Below, one piece after another: positions 3,361 through 5,542 of a stretch of DNA of 5,542 nt (position 1 is its first letter; each line of letters starts with the position of its first letter). Both the position numbers and the translations under genes were made by a program. The stretch is from CAYVMX01 sp964452725 (GTDB lineage Bacteria > Patescibacteriota > Gracilibacteria > JAHISY01): NCBI GenBank assembly GCA_964452725.1, contig CAYVMX010000024.1, positions 1 through 5,542 of the forward strand, read 5' to 3'. A model generated the notes under the pieces. It was not told the DNA's origin. It saw only the letters and a program-made list of their open reading frames with translations, and did no database searches.

Positions 3361-5542
3361 ATGGAACCCAAGAACACCTTTGGGGGAGACCCCAAATCCG
3401 TGTCTGCCGAAGTCGGCGGACGCAAACTCACGATCGAAACTGGTCGTTTCGCTTTCCAAGCTACGGGTAGCGCGACAGTCCAGCTCGGTGACACTGTCGT
3501 ACTCGTCGCTGCTACACTCGCAGACAAGCCGCGCGAGGGTTGCGATTTCTTCCCACTGACGGTGGATTATGAGGAGAAATACTACGCGGCTGGTAAGATC
3601 AAAGGTAGTCGCTTTATCAAACGTGAAGGACGCCCAAGTGAGAACGCTATTTTGCGTTGTCGTTTGATTGACCGTCCGATTCGTCCGCTTTTTCCGAAAG
3701 GCATGACAAACGATGTCCAGATCATTGCTTCCGTGCTTTCGTGCGATTTAGAGGTCGATCCGGGGATCAGTGCTATCACAGCTGCTAGTATGGCTCTGCT
3801 GGTCGCTGGCGCACCGATCGTCGCTCCTGTGGCTGCGGTGAAGATCGGGCATGTCGATGGCAAACTAATTGTCAATCCTACTTACGAACAAGAGAAGACT
3901 GGCAAACTAAATCTGACTGTCGCTGGTACGCCAGAGGCGATCACGATGGTGGAGGCAGGCGTGAAAGAGCTACCAGAGGAGACTATCCTTGAGGCTTTGA
4001 CACTCGCCCACGAGGAGATCAAGAAGCTCTGCCAGCTCCAGCTCGATCTAGTCGCTCAGATCACGGTCACACCTTTCGCCAATGTCGTTTTGCGAGATGA
4101 GAATGCCGACGCGGTCGCTGCCGCCGAGGCTTTTGCGACGAAAGAGCTGATGGATACTGTCCAAGGCAAGAGTAAAAAAGAGGTCAAAGAGCCACTACAC
4201 GCTCTGGAAGATCAAATCACTGAGAAGCACGCGGCTGAGATCGAAGCGGAGAAATTCTCTGCTGGTGATCTAAAAAGTGCTCTAGGTAAGCTACTCGACA
4301 AAAACATGCGCGCCAATATCCTCGAAAAAGACACCCGCATTGACGGACGCGCACTCGATGAGGTTCGTCCGATCACGACTGCGGTTGGGATCTTCCCTCG
4401 GACGCACGGTACAGGGCTTTTCCAGCGTGGTGAGACGCAGATCCTCTCAGTCGCGACGCTCGCTAGCCCAGGCAAGGCGCAGATCATCGACACTATGGAC
4501 GTTGACGAGGAGCGTTTTTATATGCATCACTACAACTTCCCGCCGTACAGTACAGGTGAGACGAAGATGATGCGGGGTACGAGCCGACGTGAGGTCGGGC
4601 ATGGCGATCTCGCCGAGCGCGCTCTACTACCGGTACTCCCAGAGCGTGAGAAGTTCCCGTATACAGTACGAGTAGTCTCCGAGACTCTGTCCTGTAACGG
4701 TTCTAGTAGCATGGGTTCGGTCTGTGGTTCGACGATGTCGCTCATGGACGCGGGTGTACCGCTCATTCGCCCTGTCTCGGGTATTGCCATGGGTCTGGTG
4801 ACAGACAAAGACGCCGACGGCAAATTCAACACTTATAAAATCCTTAGCGATATCCAAGGACTGGAGGACTTCGCTGGTGATATGGACTTCAAAGTGACTG
4901 GTACGACGGAGGGTATCACCGCACTCCAGATGGATATCAAGGTCAAAGGACTCTCGATCGATATACTCCGAGAAGCACTCGAGCAAAGTAAAAAAGGTCG
5001 CCAACACATTCTAGAGAAAATGCTCGAAGCAATCCCAGAGCCACGCGCCGAGCTAAACAAAAACGCTCCAATGATCGAGGCGATCAAGATCGATCCTGAG
5101 CAGATCGGACTAGTGATCGGTAAGGGTGGTGAGACTATCCGCGAGATTACCAAGGAGTGTGAGGTCGAAGTCGATGTCAATGATGACGGCTTGGTCACTA
5201 TCACAGCTCCAGATCAGGAGAAAGGCGCCAAAGCCAAGAAATGGATTACCCAGCTGACGACCGTACCAGAGGTCGGCGAGGAGTTCGATGGCAAAGTCGT
5301 CAAAATCATGGACTTCGGAGCTTTCATTCAGCTCGTACCAGGCAAGGACGGCATGCTCCACATCTCTGCCCTCCAGCAGGGACGTACAGAGCGCGTAGAA
5401 GACGCTGTGAAGGTCGGTGAGGCTATCAGAGTAAAGATCCTCGAGATCGACCCGATGGGCCGTATCAACCTCGGACGCGTGCTACCAGACGGCACAGTGC
5501 TAAAGCCTGCTCCGAAAGGTCCACCGAGGAGCGGTCCACCCC
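3361..5542 (+). CDS. pnp: Polyribonucleotide nucleotidyltransferase (PNPase), 3' end cut by window
   Basis: At least 727 residues of PNPase, the phosphorolytic 3'-to-5' exoribonuclease that degrades mRNA as a trimer, releasing nucleoside diphosphates. Domain order is canonical. RNase PH-like domain 1 (about 18-155) has DFFPLTVDYEEKYYAAGKI and FIKREGRPSE (85-94). A helical linker with charged, alanine-rich sequence follows (about 240-320). RNase PH-like domain 2 (about 325-555) has RRE at 409-411, GSSSMGSVCG (447-456) and the catalytic acids Asp497 and Asp503 in SDIQGLEDF. Next come a KH domain with GKGG (587-590) and an S1 domain (about 638-706) with DFGAFIQL and LHIS. The visible tail after residue 710 is rich in Pro, Lys and Gly. 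E. coli PNPase has 711 residues. ATG 3361 is the first start after an in-frame TAA at 3346, and no SD is close to it. All catalytic residues I can place are present, so it should be active. Confidence 0.97.
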   Translation, partial: MEPKNTFGGDPKSVSAEVGGRKLTIETGRFAFQATGSATVQLGDTVVLVAATLADKPREGCDFFPLTVDYEEKYYAAGKIKGSRFIKREGRPSENAILRCRLIDRPIRPLFPKGMTNDVQIIASVLSCDLEVDPGISAITAASMALLVAGAPIVAPVAAVKIGHVDGKLIVNPTYEQEKTGKLNLTVAGTPEAITMVEAGVKELPEETILEALTLAHEEIKKLCQLQLDLVAQITVTPFANVVLRDENADAVAAAEAFATKELMDTVQGKSKKEVKEPLHALEDQITEKHAAEIEAEKFSAGDLKSALGKLLDKNMRANILEKDTRIDGRALDEVRPITTAVGIFPRTHGTGLFQRGETQILSVATLASPGKAQIIDTMDVDEERFYMHHYNFPPYSTGETKMMRGTSRREVGHGDLAERALLPVLPEREKFPYTVRVVSETLSCNGSSSMGSVCGSTMSLMDAGVPLIRPVSGIAMGLVTDKDADGKFNTYKILSDIQGLEDFAGDMDFKVTGTTEGITALQMDIKVKGLSIDILREALEQSKKGRQHILEKMLEAIPEPRAELNKNAPMIEAIKIDPEQIGLVIGKGGETIREITKECEVEVDVNDDGLVTITAPDQEKGAKAKKWITQLTTVPEVGEEFDGKVVKIMDFGAFIQLVPGKDGMLHISALQQGRTERVEDAVKVGEAIRVKILEIDPMGRINLGRVLPDGTVLKPAPKGPPRSGPP

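Noticed and set aside
4212..5361. Several minus-strand and one plus-strand alternative open frames within pnp
   Set aside because: pnp is continuous with all catalytic and RNA-binding motifs; the others are codon-bias shadows.

Overview
The window carries a translation and RNA-turnover neighbourhood from a bacterial chromosome. It holds tRNA-Ala(UGC) on the minus strand, then, all on the plus strand, rpsU (bS21), prmC (release-factor glutamine methyltransferase), prfA (RF1), an unrecognised AT-rich small ORF, rpsO (uS15) and pnp (PNPase, cut by the window end). No phage, transposase, CRISPR or defence gene is visible. The proteins are clearly bacterial. The short divergent bS21, the NLPY motif in PrmC and the near absence of Shine-Dalgarno (SD) sequences would fit a Patescibacteria/CPR-like lineage, but that placement is an inference from style, not a proven assignment. 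The standard code fits, because no in-frame TGA occurs inside any gene.

Region by region: bases 1-77 are a complete tRNA-Ala with encoded CCA. Bases 78-187 hold two back-to-back promoters whose -35 boxes overlap, one for the tRNA and one for rpsU. The rpsU leader has the only strong SD in the window, and a small hairpin can pair with it. rpsU ends at a good intrinsic terminator (406-431) only 14 nt before prmC. prmC and prfA are 18 nt apart and form an enzyme-substrate pair: PrmC methylates the GGQ glutamine of RF1. The last codons and the stop of prmC lie in a palindromic repeat-like element. A roughly one-third-GC orphan ORF (2409-2747) sits between prfA and rpsO. The rpsO-pnp order is a widely conserved bacterial arrangement. 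Here the two genes are separated by 236 bp containing a second degenerate repeat (3132-3210), a weak promoter candidate and a structured pnp leader.

No wholly new multi-gene system is evident. The most interesting signals are regulatory. One is the bS21 gene as the single strong-SD gene among SD-less neighbours, a pattern that recalls bS21/anti-SD autoregulation known in Bacteroidota. The others are the shared -35 promoter pair, possible RNA structures before rpsO and pnp, and repeat-derived coding sequence at the end of prmC.
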